Position numbers and translations under genes: made by a program. This document shows, in pieces, positions 1 through 8,456 of a stretch of DNA of 64,000 nt. The notes below the pieces were generated by a model. It was not told where the DNA came from, ran no database searches, and saw nothing but the letters and a program-made list of their open reading frames with translations. Within the stretch, counting starts at the first letter, position 1; each line of letters begins with the position of its first letter. The stretch covers positions 92,127 to 156,126 of the IMG/VR virus record IMGVR_UViG_3300024346_006511, one strand, 5' to 3'. This DNA is from a virus.

Positions 1-1833
1 TTCGGCCTGTGTAGTTACATTTCCTGTTAAAGCTGCTTCTCTTAATTTATTTAAGTTTAACTGTTTACCGAGCATCATCTCAGTAGTCATTTCATCAGTT
101 AAACTTTTCTGGAAGTCTGTTGTTGATTCAGATGCAGCTCTTATGTCCTCCATTGACATACCTAACGATCTTGCTGCTGCAGCGGCTGCTGCTAATGCTC
201 CAGGTTGTTTCCCTATGCCTCTTAAAGTTGTGGCAGAGGCTTTACCTATATCTTCAAAAATAGCTTTAGTACTTATAGAGACGTTATTCATCTCATTAAA
301 CCTAGCTACTCCTGCTGTGACTGCATCAACAGTCTCAGTCATTGTCTTTTTATTCGCTGCTGAATTTTTAACTATATGAGCTACGGCATCAACAGATACT
401 CCGTATTTATTTGCTAACTTAATAGCTTGTTCTGTAGTTTCTTTGGTAAAGTCTAAAGACGTACCAAGAGAATCATTTATTCCTGCTATTGTAGCGGCAG
501 CTTCATTTAAAGGTACACTAAATTTTCCGGCTGCTGCAGAAACTCGACTCATCTGAGCTTGCATATTTACCATCGATCCAGCAACGCTCTTATTTAATGT
601 TACTACAGCTTCAGAAGACTTTTTGGCTCCATCAACTGCTAAAGAAATGAATGCTGTTAATGCAGCTGTAAGTCCTGCAAATACAAATCCTCCAAAAGCT
701 TTTCTAACCGCTTCTCCTGCTCCTTTTCCTTCTGCTTTTAGTGTTTTAAACTTCTTAGAAGCCTCCGATATACCACCAGTTAAGAAGCTAATTGCGCTAC
801 CTATAATAGGTATACCAGATGCAGCAGCTCCAAATTTCTCAAATGCTTCTATAAATTTTGGAGTGGCATTATTTACTTTTTCTATTTCAGTAGATAATCC
901 TTGAGCATAGTTTAAACCATTTTCTATCTCTTGAGCTGCTTTGCTAAGGTTTTCAACCATCATATCAGTGGTAATTACCTGAGCTGATAAGTCTTCTTGC
1001 TGTTCTTCTAATGCTTCTGCTACTGCTTTTTCTACCTTAAGCTTATCTTCTGCCGATTTTACTACGTTGGAAGCGTCAGTTTTCATTTTTTCAGCAGCTT
1101 CCATTTGCTCCGATTGAGCTTTTATATTATCTTGTTCAGCAGCTAGCTGTGCTTTTTTCTGATTTATTATTTTAACTAACTCACCTTGTGTTGCTTTTGC
1201 CCCTTTTGATTGTTCAAAAGCTTTTAATCCTTCCTTGCTGGATAGTAAAGCTATTTGCTTTGATAAGTCTTCACTCTTCTTTTGAGATTCAAATGCTGCA
1301 TCAGAAGCTGTTTTTCGTTGAGCCTCCGCATCTTTAGATATGTCTTTTTGTTGTTGTTTAGCAGCTATAACTTGTTCTTCAGCTAAAACAACTTGTTTAA
1401 TCTGTTCTAAAAGAGATACCTCATTCGCGTATAATTCTCGACCGAGTACTTCTGCTCTTTCTGCTAGCTCGGCTTTTTGTGCCTGTACTGATGCTTGTTC
1501 TGCTTCAGCTTTGAGTACCTGTTTTTCAAAAGCATTACGTGTTTTTGTATCTTTTAGCTGGTTCGTAGTAAAACCAGAAAGTTTTTTAGCAAGATCAATA
1601 TTATCTTTATATGATTTACTAAAGTTTTTTACTTGTCCTGCTATCTCATTACTAGACTTAACTGCGCGTTCGGCGAAGACAGCATCGGCTGCTCCAAGAT
1701 TCTTAAAGGCACCAGCTAACCCTTCAAGAGCTGCTTTAGCTTGCGCTCCTTCCCTATTGATCATTTTTAATTGATCTATACGTGCTTGTGTAGCTCCTTC
1801 GTTACCTTGTAGGGGATCTTTTTCTTCCGCCAT
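1..1833 (-). CDS. Tail tape measure protein, N-terminal part (runs off window)
   Basis: The frame is open from the ATG at 1831-1833 to the window edge, about 611 codons, with no stop. The product begins MAEEKDPLQGNEGATQ. A long charged, Ala/Lys/Glu/Gln-rich coiled-coil region covers about residues 10-290. A Gly/Ala-rich hydrophobic stretch follows at about 330-400, with further helical sequence after it. This composition is typical of tape measure proteins, which set tail length and occupy the tail lumen. It lies directly after the tail tube, gp26-like and frameshift-extension genes, the usual tape-measure position. A late-type promoter lies 16 nt upstream. The C-terminal part is outside the window, so total length and any lytic domain are unknown. 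The T4 counterpart would be gp29, but I see no specific gp29 motif. Confidence 0.8.
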   Translation of the reverse strand, partial: MAEEKDPLQGNEGATQARIDQLKMINREGAQAKAALEGLAGAFKNLGAADAVFAERAVKSSNEIAGQVKNFSKSYKDNIDLAKKLSGFTTNQLKDTKTRNAFEKQVLKAEAEQASVQAQKAELAERAEVLGRELYANEVSLLEQIKQVVLAEEQVIAAKQQQKDISKDAEAQRKTASDAAFESQKKSEDLSKQIALLSSKEGLKAFEQSKGAKATQGELVKIINQKKAQLAAEQDNIKAQSEQMEAAEKMKTDASNVVKSAEDKLKVEKAVAEALEEQQEDLSAQVITTDMMVENLSKAAQEIENGLNYAQGLSTEIEKVNNATPKFIEAFEKFGAAASGIPIIGSAISFLTGGISEASKKFKTLKAEGKGAGEAVRKAFGGFVFAGLTAALTAFISLAVDGAKKSSEAVVTLNKSVAGSMVNMQAQMSRVSAAAGKFSVPLNEAAATIAGINDSLGTSLDFTKETTEQAIKLANKYGVSVDAVAHIVKNSAANKKTMTETVDAVTAGVARFNEMNNVSISTKAIFEDIGKASATTLRGIGKQPGALAAAAAAARSLGMSMEDIRAASESTTDFQKSLTDEMTTEMMLGKQLNLNKLREAALTGNVTTQAE

Positions 1834-1849
1834 TTACCTATGAGTTTAA

Positions 1850-1857
1850 TATAAATA
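1850..1857 (-). promoter_or_regulatory. Late-type promoter element (TATTTATA on coding strand)
   Basis: The coding strand reads CTATTTATATTA, 16 nt before the tape measure ATG. It is the same octamer seen upstream of most transcription units in the window. Confidence 0.6.
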
Positions 1858-1871
1858 GCAAAGGCTCCTAA

Positions 1872-2135
1872 TTATTTAGAAGCCGTTGTGCTATAGGATG
1901 GAGAAATATCCGGTCCTTTTGGTCTATTATCTGTGGTTTGTTGTTGAGCGCTTTCGTTTTCTTCGTTTTGCTCTTTATACCACTCGTTAATATAGTTGAA
2001 AGTTAATCTTCTTAACCATATCGGCATGTTATACACAGTATGCCAGTCATAGCCACCTTTACCATGAAATACTATGTCGTGTATTTGCCGAAATAATCTG
2101 CTTCGCGTTTCCGCAGCAGCGTTAGGCGTCAGGCC
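1872..2135 (-). CDS. Probable frameshift extension of the gp26-like gene (gp51-like or tail-chaperone T-like)
   Basis: An open frame of 88 codons, stop included, runs from just after the T7 run to TAA at 1872-1874. It has no ATG, GTG or TTG start before its conserved-looking core, and in its own frame a TGA lies 18 nt before the GGC codon at 2135. The peptide contains RQIHDIVFHGKGG followed by YDWHTVYNMPIWLRR, then an acidic and Gln-rich tail. T4 has gene 51 in this neighbourhood, so the segment may be gp51-like. It is best read as translated by +1 or -2 slippage on the seven T at 2136-2142, giving a fusion of about 337 or 338 aa with the upstream gp26-like protein. An indel error in the homopolymer is the main alternative. 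Confidence 0.7.
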   Translation of the reverse strand, partial: GLTPNAAAETRSRLFRQIHDIVFHGKGGYDWHTVYNMPIWLRRLTFNYINEWYKEQNEENESAQQQTTDNRPKGPDISPSYSTTASK

Positions 2136-2886
2136 AAAAAAAGTTGATCGTCACAGGGACGTCGATGTCCTCCCCAACACCGTCTTCATCCACATGGTAG
2201 ACTTTAAATTCAACATCTGGTTGTACTCTTGCGTATTCTTCTCTCAATGCTCTTGCATCTTGAGCTAATAGCCCTTGGTCAACAAACTGTCTTATTGTAG
2301 ATACCTCTCTATCTCCATTTACTGAAGTAATAATGTACTTCATTCTAGTTGATAGTGTAGCGCTACTTTCTCTGTTGATTTTCTTTAGTCCTTCTACTTC
2401 TCTGTCAATGTTTTTATCATCTCCATGAGTAAGAAGTTTAAAAGTTACTTCATTACCACTTTTAGGTAGTCCAAAAGTAAACTCTCTCTGTCCTTGTTCA
2501 AGACTATCGAAATCTAACTCTTTATCTTTGATTTCAGTTAAATCAACTGTAATATCTTTACCGTTATATTGAATATCGTAATCTTTACCGTAAGATAATA
2601 TACGTGCTGCAACCATAATTGCATTTTTGTCTCCAATAAGTAAATCGTTGTAGTTGAAATCTGATACGATTAGTGATTGTAATAACTTATCAATTACTAC
2701 TCCTTTTTCAATGTAGTTTTGATTCGTTAAGATATCTTCCTCTTTGGCAGTCATATACTTCATTTCGACTTTACCACTGGCCAGAGGGTGATCGGATGGG
2801 TATAACTTACCTTTAGATGGAATGTCTACCTGTTCGGTAGGGATTTGAAATTTAGGCTTTTCTGCCTTTTTTACTTGATTTTCCAT
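2122..2886 (-). CDS. gp26: gp26-like baseplate hub / tail assembly protein
   Basis: This 254-aa protein resembles the T4 base plate protein family represented by T4 gp26. It has an N-terminal IPTEQVDIPSKGKLYP segment, then MKYMTAKEEDILTNQNYIEKG, then a beta-rich middle. The MTAKEED...N..Y...G block followed by L..SL is characteristic of this family and resembles the short tail-assembly chaperones of other phages. It sits between the tail tube and tape measure genes, where lambda-type phages encode chaperone G. It ends NFFWPDA just past a T7 run, and the next frame lacks a start. It is preceded by a late-type promoter at 2916 and by the terminator that closes gp19. Confidence 0.75.
   Translation of the reverse strand: MENQVKKAEKPKFQIPTEQVDIPSKGKLYPSDHPLASGKVEMKYMTAKEEDILTNQNYIEKGVVIDKLLQSLIVSDFNYNDLLIGDKNAIMVAARILSYGKDYDIQYNGKDITVDLTEIKDKELDFDSLEQGQREFTFGLPKSGNEVTFKLLTHGDDKNIDREVEGLKKINRESSATLSTRMKYIITSVNGDREVSTIRQFVDQGLLAQDARALREEYARVQPDVEFKVYHVDEDGVGEDIDVPVTINFFWPDA
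2136..2142 (-). promoter_or_regulatory. Candidate slippery heptanucleotide for programmed frameshift
   Basis: The coding strand reads AAC TTT TTT TGG CCT GAC GCC TAA at the end of the gp26-like frame. Seven consecutive T allow a +1 or -2 slip into the downstream frame, which continues GGC CTG ACG and stays open for 87 sense codons. The slip site is five sense codons before the zero-frame stop, a typical distance for recoding sites. Confidence 0.6.
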
Positions 2887-2915
2887 AAATTATTAATAAT
2901 TAGAACTAGTTTATA

Positions 2916-2923
2916 TATAAATA
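2916..2923 (-). promoter_or_regulatory. Late-type promoter element for the gp26-like gene
   Basis: The coding strand reads ATATTTATATAT, 29 nt before the gp26-like ATG and just after the gp19 terminator, so a new transcript probably begins here. Confidence 0.6.
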
Positions 2924-2957
2924 TACGAATATAAACTTTTAGAAACAACTATAAACT

Positions 2958-2982
2958 AAAAAAAAGCCCCACAAGGGGGCTT
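2958..2982 (-). terminator. Intrinsic terminator after gp19
   Basis: On the coding strand AAGCCCC pairs with GGGGCTT around a five-base loop and is followed by a run of T. It lies 28 nt past the gp19 stop and upstream of the next promoter. Confidence 0.9.
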
Positions 2983-3009
2983 CTTAATATATAATAAAGT
3001 ATTTTATTC

Positions 3010-3495
3010 CTAGTAATTCAATATACAGTAATCCATGTTGATTGTAATTCCTAAATCAACTACTGCATCAGAAGACCAGTCAAATTGACCAAAGTCTCCG
3101 TTTGTAACGAATGCACCTTTAATGATCCATTCTCCAATTACGTCCCCTACAGGACCTAATACGTTAAGAGTTAAATCTTTTTTGTAGAAATCTGAATATC
3201 CAGCTCTACCAGTTACTGATTCGTATCCTAGTCTTGCCCATTCCATTACGGCTTGTGCTCCACTTGGAGTTATCGGATCGTATAGAGTCATAGTCATCTC
3301 TGCCCATTCTCTCTTTCCTCTAATTTTTCTGTATGAATTTATATGGTCTAGCTTTACTACGTTGTCTGTAAACGTAGGTGCTTTGACGTTTTTTATCATG
3401 AATGATGGAATTGCATCAATATACATGATAAATCTGTTTTGGACTTTCGGTTCGAAAGCTCTGAACATTATTTCGTTAGGATCTAATACTGCCAT
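3010..3495 (-). CDS. gp19: Tail tube protein gp19
   Basis: This 161-aa protein matches T4-type tail tube subunits in length and layout. It starts MAVLDPNEIMFRAFEP, then QNRFIMYIDAIPSFMIKNVKAP, a segment typical of tail tube proteins that also carries the loop before the first long strand. The middle includes YRKIRGKREWAEMTMTLYDP, and the C-terminus is a beta-rich WSSDAVVDLGITINMDYC. It polymerises into the inner tail tube inside the sheath. It lies directly downstream of gp18, as in T4. It has its own late-type promoter 16 nt upstream and a terminator behind it, which fits high-level independent expression. Confidence 0.93.
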   Translation of the reverse strand: MAVLDPNEIMFRAFEPKVQNRFIMYIDAIPSFMIKNVKAPTFTDNVVKLDHINSYRKIRGKREWAEMTMTLYDPITPSGAQAVMEWARLGYESVTGRAGYSDFYKKDLTLNVLGPVGDVIGEWIIKGAFVTNGDFGQFDWSSDAVVDLGITINMDYCILNY

Positions 3496-3511
3496 TTTAT
3501 GTTATCTTTAT

Positions 3512-3519
3512 TATAAATA
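3512..3519 (-). promoter_or_regulatory. Late-type promoter element for gp19
   Basis: The coding strand reads ATATTTATAATAAAG, 16 nt before the gp19 ATG. No Shine-Dalgarno sequence lies between them. Confidence 0.65.
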
Positions 3520-3533
3520 TTCAACTTTTAAAT

Positions 3534-5276
3534 TTATTCACCTAATGTTGCACCTGTTGGTAAGATTACGAAATCAAGTGTAATGAATTCCGCTGTTTTT
3601 GCAGGCTGAATAAATATCTGCCCTACCAATTGGTTTCTGTCAATTACGTCTGCGGTGTTATTCGTGTCGTCCATTACTACTCTGTAAGCATAAAGACCTT
3701 GTCTCTGTACCACTGATTCTAAGTAAGGATTAACGTTAGACAAGAATGTATTTCTTGTTGCAATTGTATTTTGTTCGAATACTAATGATTTAGCTTGATC
3801 TCCTAAGAATTTCTTAAGGTCAATTAATAGTCTTCTAACATTTACTCTATCTAGTGCTGATTTTTTCTTCTGTAATGTCTTTTGACCGAATACTGATATT
3901 CCACTTCCTGGGAATGTAGCGATTGGGTTAACATTAGCACTATATAATGTATCTCTTTGAGATCTAGTTAATTTTCTTTCTGCTTGAATTACATCTGATA
4001 TTCCACCTCTAGTTAAACCAGCTGGTGCAAACCATGGTGCTGCAGCTCCGTCAGTGAATGTATATACACCTGGAATTACAACTGAGGCAGGAACGAACTC
4101 TAACTTGCCAGTTGAAGACTGCATTTGTAGCCAAGGCCAGTAAGTAGCTGCATAAGAACTATTAACTGATGCTGCATTTCCTGCTGCATTAGATACTGAA
4201 GTTCCATATGAAGATAAATCTACTACTGCAATATTGTCTCCTCTATTAGATGCTAATGAAATAACTGCATCTAATTGAGTTTTATGATCTCCGAATGAAT
4301 AAATTAATCCTGGAGCAGAAACGATATTGAAAACGTATTCGTCTTGGTTAGTTAAAATTGAAATAGCATCCGAATAATCTGCTGCTTCTAAACCTTGTGT
4401 ATTTCCAGCTGAAATTTCTGAGAAATGTTTGTTAGGTTCAGTTGACTGATATAAATTACCTGCTGCTCCGTGGAAAGATCCAGAAGATGCTACCGGTAAA
4501 GAACCAGTGTATGCTGCTGTTCTTACTGAAACTCCATCGTTAGCTAAGTAATTAAGTGTTTGTCTGTCTACAGATGCTACTCTAATGTAGTTAGATCTGT
4601 TTACATATGATCCTTTTGTAGAGATATAAGTCTGTCCACCATCTACTGATTTAGACTTATACTGATCTCCAATAATTTTAGCAACGTATCCTTCTGAATT
4701 AGGATCTAAACTAAGATCGTTGAATGATTCAAGTACTGTCTTTTGACTTAAATTATCATCTCCTCTTCTGATCAATAATGAGAATGTACCGTTCTTTGCG
4801 TCAACGTTACCGATTTCCCATCTAATATTTTCTGCGCTTCCGTCAACTAGTGACCCGTCGCTATTTTGTGCTCCTGCATCTCCTGCTCCTGTAGAGTTAT
4901 TAAGTATAGCTCCTTTTCCTAAAGTTTGGATAGTGAATGGCGCTGTACCTGCATCTGCTGAAGCGATTGTAGAGTTAGAAGCTCCAGTGAAGGAACCGTT
5001 TACTACTCTAGTAATCAATGCTGAGTTACCTCCTTGCTCAAAGTAGGACTTAACTGCTAGTGAGGTTAAAAATTCGTATTTGTTAGAACCAGACTCGAAA
5101 GTAACACCAAATTTGCTTTGGTAGCTACCGTATGAAGTAACCACTGTTGGTTCTTCTACTGGTCCGATTACTGTTGGCCCTATAAAAGCTGCACCAGCTT
5201 CTAATGGAGCGGGAGCAATAAAAGATCTATCTTGCTCTCTTGATAGTACCCCTGGGGAGATTAATGATTCTGCCAT
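3534..5276 (-). CDS. gp18: Tail sheath protein gp18
   Basis: This 580-aa protein is a contractile tail sheath subunit. It starts MAESLISPGVLSREQDRSF, the usual sheath N-terminus (SPGV...E.D). An early AAFIGPTVIGPVEEPTVVTS segment follows, then a variable outer domain. The conserved C-terminal domain includes NVNPIATFPGSGISVFGQKT, then VRRLLIDLKKFL and QNTIATRNTFLSNVNPYL. It ends in a beta strand with VILPTGATLGE. Subunits stack around the gp19 tube and contract at infection. It is the first structural tail gene after the glycan cluster and the 84-aa coiled-coil protein. Two late-type promoter elements lie upstream. Confidence 0.95.
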   Translation of the reverse strand: MAESLISPGVLSREQDRSFIAPAPLEAGAAFIGPTVIGPVEEPTVVTSYGSYQSKFGVTFESGSNKYEFLTSLAVKSYFEQGGNSALITRVVNGSFTGASNSTIASADAGTAPFTIQTLGKGAILNNSTGAGDAGAQNSDGSLVDGSAENIRWEIGNVDAKNGTFSLLIRRGDDNLSQKTVLESFNDLSLDPNSEGYVAKIIGDQYKSKSVDGGQTYISTKGSYVNRSNYIRVASVDRQTLNYLANDGVSVRTAAYTGSLPVASSGSFHGAAGNLYQSTEPNKHFSEISAGNTQGLEAADYSDAISILTNQDEYVFNIVSAPGLIYSFGDHKTQLDAVISLASNRGDNIAVVDLSSYGTSVSNAAGNAASVNSSYAATYWPWLQMQSSTGKLEFVPASVVIPGVYTFTDGAAAPWFAPAGLTRGGISDVIQAERKLTRSQRDTLYSANVNPIATFPGSGISVFGQKTLQKKKSALDRVNVRRLLIDLKKFLGDQAKSLVFEQNTIATRNTFLSNVNPYLESVVQRQGLYAYRVVMDDTNNTADVIDRNQLVGQIFIQPAKTAEFITLDFVILPTGATLGE

Positions 5277-5305
5277 TGTATCTTAAATTAGATTATTCGT
5301 TCTCT

Positions 5306-5313
5306 TATAAATA
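5306..5313 (-). promoter_or_regulatory. Late-type promoter element, proximal, for gp18
   Basis: The coding strand reads ATATTTATAAGAG, 29 nt before the gp18 ATG. Confidence 0.6.
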
Positions 5314-5362
5314 TCGTTAGTAAATCGAAAACAGATCTGCCTGTTCGTATGATATTAACATT

Positions 5363-5370
5363 TATAAATA
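5363..5370 (-). promoter_or_regulatory. Late-type promoter element, distal, for gp18
   Basis: The coding strand reads CCTATTTATAAATG, 86 nt before the gp18 ATG. It is the second copy in the same 145-nt gap, so gp18 may have tandem promoters. Confidence 0.5.
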
Positions 5371-5422
5371 GGAAAAGAAAGTTGAAAACCTACTAAGATA
5401 AAAATGTAAGTTAAAAAAGTTT

Positions 5423-5677
5423 TTACTTAAGGGAGTTAAACTCTCCAGTTTCTAGATTTACTGTACCTTTTCCGTACTTTTCTTCTAGTGATTTTGATAA
5501 GTTAACTTCTTCATTTCTTAACTTAGCTAAGAAGTCTTCTGCTCTTTCTTGTCTAGCTTCTATATCTAAATTAATTATACCTATTCTCCCGAATTCTTCG
5601 ACGATAGCTATATTTTTTGTTTTAATGTTTTCAAGTGCTTGAATTTCTTCTTGTGCTAATTTAGTTTTTTTTGCCAT
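5423..5677 (-). CDS. Small coiled-coil protein of unknown function
   Basis: This 84-aa protein is mostly charged helix (AQEEIQALENIKTKN, then EARQERAEDFLAKLRNEEV) and ends KYGKGTVNLETGEF. The pattern of two helices with a short beta-like tail resembles prefoldin-like small phage proteins. No function can be assigned. Its ATG touches the stop of the upstream 211-aa gene, so it is translated from the end of the glycan operon, although it may belong with gp18. There is no terminator between it and gp18. Confidence 0.7.
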   Translation of the reverse strand: MAKKTKLAQEEIQALENIKTKNIAIVEEFGRIGIINLDIEARQERAEDFLAKLRNEEVNLSKSLEEKYGKGTVNLETGEFNSLK

Positions 5678-6312
5678 TACATTTTATTATTAGGTATGAT
5701 TAAATCTGTATCTACTATTATTGGCGTTTTATTATTACTAAACCACTCAGTCCAAAATATACTTCCTTCGTATTCTTTTCCGTACTTCTGTTCTAACGTG
5801 TTATCTAGTTTATACATAGACGCCTCTATATCATTTAATATAAGAAAGTTTTTTTTAAAAGCCAACGAATGACCAGAAAATAATCTTTCATCTATATTCT
5901 TATAGTATACTGAGCCATATAAACAGTCTTCTCTGTTGTAGTCTTTTAATAAAGGTCTCGTAGCTAGTTTAGCTTTATTAAAGTATTTCTGTGTATCACC
6001 TTTAAATTCAATCTTATCTCCTATCAAGTTAGGTTTAAATTTTACTATCTTGTCGTATATATCTATATTAGGTATAAGATCTAACGCTCTATAAGTTGAA
6101 TAAAAATAAGAATAAAGCTTTTTTTCGTACTTAGGAGGATCTACATAACATATCATCTTATTAGTATACTTCCTATATCTTTCAAGTTTATTTAACCATC
6201 TTGTATTATCTCTATCATTCCAGGTATGAACATATAAGTCATTACCTTTAATAAATGGAATTATATTATCGGACAGATCTTTTAAGTAACCTGAGATAAT
6301 TACTGCTTCCAT
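5677..6312 (-). CDS. Putative glycan-related protein, WavE-like
   Basis: This 211-aa protein starts MEAVIISGYLKDL and carries NDLYVHTWND at about 24-33. An ISG...VHTW pattern occurs in WavE/LPS-type glycosyltransferase-like proteins, but the similarity is weak and I cannot point to a catalytic residue. The C-terminal half includes SGHSLAFKKNFLILND and TEWFSNN, which also fits that family. It overlaps the SGNH gene by 13 nt and is the last gene of the glycan cluster before the tail genes. The function is inferred mainly from context. Confidence 0.5.
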   Translation of the reverse strand: MEAVIISGYLKDLSDNIIPFIKGNDLYVHTWNDRDNTRWLNKLERYRKYTNKMICYVDPPKYEKKLYSYFYSTYRALDLIPNIDIYDKIVKFKPNLIGDKIEFKGDTQKYFNKAKLATRPLLKDYNREDCLYGSVYYKNIDERLFSGHSLAFKKNFLILNDIEASMYKLDNTLEQKYGKEYEGSIFWTEWFSNNKTPIIVDTDLIIPNNKM

Positions 6313-7253
6313 GTTTTCATGTCATTGTCATACGCTTGGTACCCTTTATTGAATATCTTAGAAGGGTAATTTTTGTAAGGTAATTGAAGGTGTTTGTTTT
6401 TATTCCAGCTAGACCCGTAACCAAATAAACGATATTGGGGTTTTTCATTTTTTGCTAATTTATCAAAATCTAGATCAGGTTCGCAAAATACATCTTCAAT
6501 GTCTTTGAGGTATTTACTCATCTGTTCTGTGTATAAATTAGTTCCATTTAAATTTAACTCTTTATCTAAATACTTTGCGAATGCTAAATGTTGTGTTGTA
6601 GAAGGATGTGTTTCGTCTTGTCTCTTTCCAGGACCTTCATAATAGTAGTGAGGACGTTCCATAGGTACTCCCCATATAAATTCTTCTACACTTGACAATG
6701 CTTTTGCTTTATTAAAAGCTTCTTTTAGTTTTTCAAATGGATAATATTCTTTTATATAGTCTATATCTTTATTAAAGAAGCTAGTTGAGTATGGTTCTCC
6801 GTAAAAAAGAGAAATCCAAGGGTCTAACATATTAAAGGTAGCAAACTTACATTTAAGGTGCCTGCTAACATCTTTTACTGCTCTTACATAATTAATAAGT
6901 TTATATGCTTCGGCAACTAAATTAAAGTATTTATCGACAACTTTAAGAGGAATATCTTCTTGGTATTCTAAAGTACCTGGAGTTCTAAAGTATATGTCAT
7001 GTCCGTGAATATGGTCCCATCTAGTTATACCTGACCATTGAACTATCACAGTATCGTTCTCAGTAAACTCGTATTTGCTTAGTAAGTGAACAGCAGTATT
7101 AAAGATATATGTGTTTCCTGCGCCTGAAGCTGCTGCATTAATTGTTTCATCAAAGTCTGCTCCTAGAATATCTGCATATGTAGGATAAGCATATTTAGAG
7201 TAACTACATCCGACAATGAACAGTCTTTTCTTATTGTAATCTTGTATTGCCAT
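6300..7253 (-). CDS. SGNH/GDSL hydrolase-like protein
   Basis: This 317-aa protein has a nucleophile block VGCSYSKYAYP with Ser at about 17, a Gly/Asn block AASGAGNTYIF, and a late block DETHPSTTQH carrying the Asp-x-x-His pair. These correspond to blocks I, II/III and V of SGNH esterases, which remove or transfer acyl groups, often O-acetyl groups on glycans. No signal peptide is seen, so it acts in the cytoplasm. It overlaps both neighbours (13 and 23 nt), showing tight translational coupling with the nucleotide-sugar dehydrogenase. The last 80 residues are extra to the core and unassigned. Confidence 0.7.
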   Translation of the reverse strand: MAIQDYNKKRLFIVGCSYSKYAYPTYADILGADFDETINAAASGAGNTYIFNTAVHLLSKYEFTENDTVIVQWSGITRWDHIHGHDIYFRTPGTLEYQEDIPLKVVDKYFNLVAEAYKLINYVRAVKDVSRHLKCKFATFNMLDPWISLFYGEPYSTSFFNKDIDYIKEYYPFEKLKEAFNKAKALSSVEEFIWGVPMERPHYYYEGPGKRQDETHPSTTQHLAFAKYLDKELNLNGTNLYTEQMSKYLKDIEDVFCEPDLDFDKLAKNEKPQYRLFGYGSSWNKNKHLQLPYKNYPSKIFNKGYQAYDNDMKTWKQ

Positions 7254-8400
7254 AGTGCACCACCTCTATTGATTCATCTTTAGCAGTATATGATCTCCAT
7301 GGATCTAATACTATAGACCCTTCGGGGAATTCATAATCATGATGCTTGCCCATATGTCCTAATAGGTACACCGCTTTGTAGGGTACTGGTTGATCATATT
7401 CTGGTACAATACCTTGTTCAGCACAGAAATGACCTGTAAGTATTGATGTAGAGCCATCTTCATAGTCAACATCTGGTTTGTATGCTTTACCTAAAATTAT
7501 AATTGGTAACTGAGCATTCTTTGCTAAGGTTACTAGTTTATCAGCTAGATTCTTTGCTTGTTTTTCTCTAGCATTCATAATAGCATCGAATAAGTCATAT
7601 CCTATGTCTAAGTTTTCTGCCATATACCTTAGTGCAATATTGTCTCTAGGATGGCAACCTCCTCCATCTCCCATTCCTGCTTTCATATAGGAAGGACCTA
7701 ATATCCTTTGTGTAGATCTTTCGAGTGCGCCTGTTATTACATCTACATTAATATTACCTGATTTTTCAGCTACATCTTGTATCATATTAACTAAAGCTAC
7801 TTTAGTAGATATAAATGTATTGTAGAATATTTTTATTCCTTCTGCTTCATCCCAAGTACCTATTTCATATCTAGTACCTTCGGTAATAAATGTATGATAG
7901 AAATCTAAAAGTAATTTAGCATCTCCTGTTGTAGAACCGTCTTCTGTTCCAATAATAATCATTTCAGGGTTAACCATATCCCATTTTACTGTTCCCATAG
8001 CAATTAAGTATGGGTTATAGATAAACCTACCATTAGGAATTAAATCTATAAAATCTCTTCGTATTGTACCTGGTAAAACTGTAGATATAAGTACTACTAG
8101 TTGTTCCCTGTTAACGTGTTTATTTACTTCTGTAAGTACGTCTTTAACTATTTGGTAGTTAAAATCTTTATTAGGTAAATGTGCTGTAGGGTACCTACCG
8201 TCATAGTCTGGGTGATGAGGTGTTGGTACAGCAATAAAGATAAGTTGTCGATCTTGACATGCGTCTTTAATCGAAGGTACCATTTTAAAATTTTCAGGGG
8301 ATACTGTATTAATATCGTAACCTATTACGTCATGTTTTTCAGCCATGACTTCGGCTGATTCTTTACCGAGTTTGCCAACTCCTATAAATCCTATTTTCAT
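7231..8400 (-). CDS. UDP-glucose/GDP-mannose dehydrogenase family protein
   Basis: This 389-aa NAD-dependent nucleotide-sugar 6-dehydrogenase has a Rossmann motif GFIGVGKLG at 4-12, an IFIAVPTP block at 55-62, and the STVLPGT segment at 106-112. The central dimerisation helix EAEGIKIFYNTFISTK follows at 185-200. The catalytic Cys is in GMGDGGGCHPRDN at about 249, and a C-terminal nucleotide-binding domain has LGKAYKPDVDYEDGS. Family members oxidise UDP-glucose, UDP-GlcNAc or UDP-ManNAc to the uronic acid. It probably supplies an acidic sugar to the cluster's glycosyltransferases. It is the only glycan-cluster gene with its own late-type promoter element, 34 nt upstream. Confidence 0.88.
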   Translation of the reverse strand: MKIGFIGVGKLGKESAEVMAEKHDVIGYDINTVSPENFKMVPSIKDACQDRQLIFIAVPTPHHPDYDGRYPTAHLPNKDFNYQIVKDVLTEVNKHVNREQLVVLISTVLPGTIRRDFIDLIPNGRFIYNPYLIAMGTVKWDMVNPEMIIIGTEDGSTTGDAKLLLDFYHTFITEGTRYEIGTWDEAEGIKIFYNTFISTKVALVNMIQDVAEKSGNINVDVITGALERSTQRILGPSYMKAGMGDGGGCHPRDNIALRYMAENLDIGYDLFDAIMNAREKQAKNLADKLVTLAKNAQLPIIILGKAYKPDVDYEDGSTSILTGHFCAEQGIVPEYDQPVPYKAVYLLGHMGKHHDYEFPEGSIVLDPWRSYTAKDESIEVVHYGNTRLQ

Positions 8401-8434
8401 TGAAACTGTATTAATCTGTTATAACAATATATGA

Positions 8435-8442
8435 TATAAATA
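8435..8442 (-). promoter_or_regulatory. Late-type promoter element inside the glycan cluster
   Basis: The coding strand reads GCTATTTATATC, 34 nt before the dehydrogenase ATG and 14 nt past the radical SAM stop. It is the only exact copy I found in the 23-kb cluster. Confidence 0.6.
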
Positions 8443-8456
8443 GCTAAAAAGCAACT

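Noticed and set aside
143-1774. Three + strand open frames over the tape measure gene
   Set aside because: The minus-strand frame is continuous across the whole region and has typical coiled-coil composition; the + frames are Ser/Ala-rich shadows.
2074-2268. 64-aa + strand open frame across the gp26-like gene end
   Set aside because: It is a shadow of the minus-strand gp26-like gene and its frameshift extension, and has no supporting features.
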